The notes beneath the pieces were generated by a model. The model worked only from the letters and a program-made list of their open reading frames with translations. It ran no database searches and had not been told where the DNA came from. The position numbers and the translations under genes were made by a program. This document shows positions 6,101-7,761 of a stretch of DNA of 7,761 nucleotides, piece after piece. The DNA comes from an uncultured Opitutaceae bacterium. GTDB lineage: Bacteria; Verrucomicrobiota; Verrucomicrobiia; Opitutales; Opitutaceae. Location of the stretch: the NCBI GenBank assembly GCA_937902865.1, contig CALFNJ010000069.1, positions 1-7,761 of the forward strand. The letters are read 5' to 3'. How positions within the stretch are numbered: position 1 is the stretch's first letter; the number at the start of each line of letters is the position of its first letter.

Positions 6101-6124
6101 GTAGGGGCGTCCCTTGGGACGCCC
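6101..6124 (+). repeat. REP-like palindrome with GTAG head
   Basis: GTAG (6101-6104), then gggcgtccc (6105-6113), loop tt, gggacgccc (6116-6124). Stem and head are identical to the pair at 5162-5270. This copy is single: no inverted partner follows, though a gactc/gagtc remnant (6130-6134, 6171-6175) may mark a lost one. Confidence 0.75.
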
Positions 6125-6198
6125 GTTTTGACTCAGCAAACCAGCTCCTCCGCTACTAAACTGGCGCGACGAGTCAGCGGATTTCTGTTTCGGATTTC

Positions 6199-6273
6199 AC
6201 CACAGAGACACAGAGGCACGGAGAAATTCCTGTTCGGTCAGAGGTCCGCTCCGTGCCTCCGTGTCTCTGTGGT
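6199..6273. repeat. Octad inverted repeat between convergent genes
   Basis: The left arm holds accacaga, gacacaga and ggcacgga (6199-6222) plus one g. The right arm (6249-6273) is its reverse complement with one mismatch over 25 bases. The loop is 25 bases. Each arm is three 8-base units of the family also at 5310-5333. It could end transcripts from both sides, but neither arm is followed by a T-tract, so intrinsic termination is unproven. Confidence 0.8.
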
Positions 6274-6299
6274 AAAATTCCGAAGGCTCGTTGCCTTGG

Positions 6300-7460
6300 T
6301 TATTCCGCCTGCACGATATAGCCGCGGAGATATTCGCTCTCCATCATCGTCACGAGGACGGGATGATCCGCCGGCTGGTGGCAGAATTCCAGCACGCGCA
6401 CCTTGCGCTTCGCATCGGCCGCCGCCCCGGCGAGCACGCTGCGCAGTTCGGCGTCCTGCATGTGGTGCGAGCAGGTGTACGTCGCCAGCACGCCGCCCGG
6501 CGCGAGCCGCTGGAGGGCGCGGAGGTTGATTTCCTTGTACCCGCGCAACGCGCCTTCGAGCGCGCTCTTCGACTTCGCGAACGGCGGAGGATCGAGAATG
6601 ATCACATCCCAGAGCGGATCACGGACCCGAGCCGGGTCGTTGAACCAGTCGAAGACGTTCGCCACGGCGAACTCCGCCTTCACACCGTTGCGCTCGGCAT
6701 TCCGCCTCGCCGCCGCGATCGCGTCCTCCGCGCTGTCCAAACCCAGCACCTGCGCCGCGCCCGCCCGCGCCGCATGCAGCGCGAACGCGCCCTGGTTGCA
6801 GAAGGCGTCGAGCACGCGCTTGCCCGCGCAGTGCCGCGCCACCCGCGGATGCTGCTCGCGCTGGTCGAGGTAAAATCCCGTCTTCTGCCCCGCCTGCAGA
6901 TCGAGCCAGTACTCGAAGCCGTCAATCTTCACCCAGCGCGGCTCCCAGGCCCGACCCGAACGGGTGTGCACTTCCAGCGGCAGCCCTTCCAGGCGGCGAA
7001 TCGGCGCGTCATTCCGAAAAATGATTTCCGCCGGCCGACACACCTCGGCGAGCGCGTCCCCGACGAGCGCCGCGCGCTGCTCGAGCGCGAGGGTCTGGAT
7101 CTGCGCGACCAGCGTGTCGCCGAAGCGGTCGACCACGAGGCCCGGCAGATCATCCGATTCCGACCAGACCAGCCGGCCGAAATCCCCCGACCGCCGCGCC
7201 ACCGCGCGGCTCACCGCTCCGCGCAGATAGGCTGCGTCGAGCGTGGCCGACTCGCGGCTGAAACGGCGCCAGACGATCTGCGACTTGGAGTTGTAGATGC
7301 CGCTCCCGAGAAAGCGATTCGACCGGTCCCGGCATTCGACGACTTCTCCGTCGTGCTCCGCCGGCAGCAGCGCCTCCACCTCGTTCGCAAACACCCACGG
7401 ATGCCCGGAGAGCACACGTGGCTTCGCATTCGGTTTCAGCTTCAAGGAGGGAACGGCCAT
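6300..7460 (-). CDS. rlmI: RlmI-type 23S rRNA (cytosine-C5) methyltransferase
   Basis: 386 aa, close to the usual length of the COG1092 class I SAM-dependent rRNA methyltransferases. E. coli RlmI (YccW) makes m5C1962 in 23S rRNA. Layout: N-terminal PUA-type RNA-binding domain (about 5-72; LSGHPWVFANEVE 17-29), central domain (about 73-185) with DDLPGLVVDRFGD (103-115), then GQKTGFYLDQREQH (191-204) leading into the Rossmann methyltransferase. Seen there: SAM motif VLDAFCNQGAFALHAARAG (216-234), acidic LDSAEDAI (241-248), motif IV ILDPPPF (288-294), RGYKEIN (306-312) and the motif VI Cys330 in ATYTCSHHM, the expected nucleophile for cytosine C5 chemistry. The C-terminus PADHPV..EYLRGY also matches RlmI. 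ATG 7460 is chosen because the PUA domain starts at once. A purine run sits 16 bases upstream, too far for a normal ribosome site. Close relatives with other specificity cannot be excluded. Confidence 0.93.
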   Translation of the reverse strand: MAVPSLKLKPNAKPRVLSGHPWVFANEVEALLPAEHDGEVVECRDRSNRFLGSGIYNSKSQIVWRRFSRESATLDAAYLRGAVSRAVARRSGDFGRLVWSESDDLPGLVVDRFGDTLVAQIQTLALEQRAALVGDALAEVCRPAEIIFRNDAPIRRLEGLPLEVHTRSGRAWEPRWVKIDGFEYWLDLQAGQKTGFYLDQREQHPRVARHCAGKRVLDAFCNQGAFALHAARAGAAQVLGLDSAEDAIAAARRNAERNGVKAEFAVANVFDWFNDPARVRDPLWDVIILDPPPFAKSKSALEGALRGYKEINLRALQRLAPGGVLATYTCSHHMQDAELRSVLAGAAADAKRKVRVLEFCHQPADHPVLVTMMESEYLRGYIVQAE

Positions 7461-7513
7461 GCCGTCACGTTGAAGTCCCCTCCCTCCGAGCCAAATCCTA
7501 AATCAGATCATGA

Positions 7514-7610
7514 AGGTGGGGCGCGTTATCCCTAACGCGCCGGTTGCGCTCCGCTGGTCGCTGGCCTCCGATGACCGTTTCGGCGCGTTAGGGATAACGC
7601 GCCCCACCTT
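7514..7610. repeat. Nested palindrome: perfect 29-base inverted repeat of hairpins
   Basis: The left arm (7514-7542) and right arm (7582-7610) are perfect reverse complements of 29 bases, separated by 39 bases. Each arm also folds on itself: ggcgcgtta/taacgcgcc with loop tccc (7521-7542) or ggga (7582-7603). The structure can therefore be two small hairpins or one large cruciform. It lies upstream of the rlmI-type gene. Confidence 0.85.
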
Positions 7611-7618
7611 TCAGACGT

Positions 7619-7718
7619 GTAGGGGCGTTCCTTGCGGACGCCCGCCGAGTCCAGTCCGCGAAGGGAGCATAGCGTAACCCGCGGAGTCCAACCGGGCGCC
7701 CGCAAGGAACGCCCCTAC
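7619..7718. repeat. Second inverted pair of REP-like palindromes
   Basis: Left copy: GTAG (7619-7622), gggcgttcc, ttgc, ggacgccc (7623-7643). Right copy in the opposite orientation, 7694-7718, ending in CTAC; it differs from the left copy at one base of the 25. Between them a tccgcg/cgcgga inverted repeat (7655-7660, 7680-7685) adds a third stem. The stem tip (ttcc/ttgc) differs from the 5162 and 6101 copies, so this is a sub-family. The remaining bases to 7761 show no feature. Confidence 0.75.
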
Positions 7719-7761
7719 CTCGAACACTCGCGGCCTCGCGTGAGCCCGCGCTCGCGACGCC

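Noticed and set aside
6291..7535. Plus-strand open frame (414 codons) across the RlmI-type gene
   Set aside because: The minus strand has a complete methyltransferase with all motifs; the plus-strand frame is Arg-rich without recognisable domains.
7582..7603. Resemblance to the I-SceI homing endonuclease site (TAGGGATAAC)
   Set aside because: Only about ten bases match, and they are explained by the palindrome ggcgcgtta/taacgcgcc with loop ggga. There is no intron or endonuclease gene.

Overview
The window is GC-rich bacterial chromosome. Six genes and a dense set of intergenic repeats are visible. The most likely source is a Verrucomicrobium of the Opitutaceae type. This is inferred from high GC, starts without Shine-Dalgarno sequences, and the style of repeats (GTAGGGGCGTCCC.. 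palindromes, GATTTTS heptads, AGAGGCRC octads). No gene here fixes the taxonomy on its own.

Layout, left to right. (1) 1-1206 (+) is the C-terminal half of a UvrA-type excinuclease ATPase, cut by the window edge. (2) A heptad array (1205-1260) begins inside its stop codon. (3) 1346-2181 (-) holds two tandem receiver-only response regulators. (4) A 142-base AT-richer spacer separates them from a divergent gene for an all-ankyrin protein (2324-3349, +). This protein has eight gap-free 33-residue repeats of an unusual 'HLDQIPxEFLT' type. (5) 3350-3797 is a 448-base non-coding stretch with a 16-base degenerate tandem repeat, hairpins, a REP-like palindrome and a second heptad array in the opposite orientation. 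(6) Enolase (3798-5084, +) is followed by a strong intrinsic terminator. (7) 5085-5414 holds an inverted pair of REP-like palindromes and an octad repeat. (8) 5415-6065 (+) encodes a secreted Lys/Ala-rich protein with a helical C-terminal half, which I cannot assign to a function. (9) 6066-6299 holds another REP-like palindrome and an octad inverted repeat between convergent genes. (10) 6300-7460 (-) is an RlmI-type 23S rRNA cytosine-C5 methyltransferase. (11) 7461-7761 is entirely repeats: a 29-base inverted repeat whose arms are themselves hairpins, and a second REP-like inverted pair.

The genes do not form one pathway. Enolase and RlmI are housekeeping, the UvrA-like protein is DNA repair or a paralogue of it, and the two regulators plus the ankyrin gene form a small signalling or protein-interaction module bracketed by the two inverted heptad arrays. 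I see no new defence system, phage, IS element, CRISPR array, tRNA or rRNA. The least ordinary content is the repeat landscape: at least six palindromes with a GTAG head, the signature of REP sequences handled by RAYT-type (TnpA-REP) proteins, together with two families of short tandem repeats.
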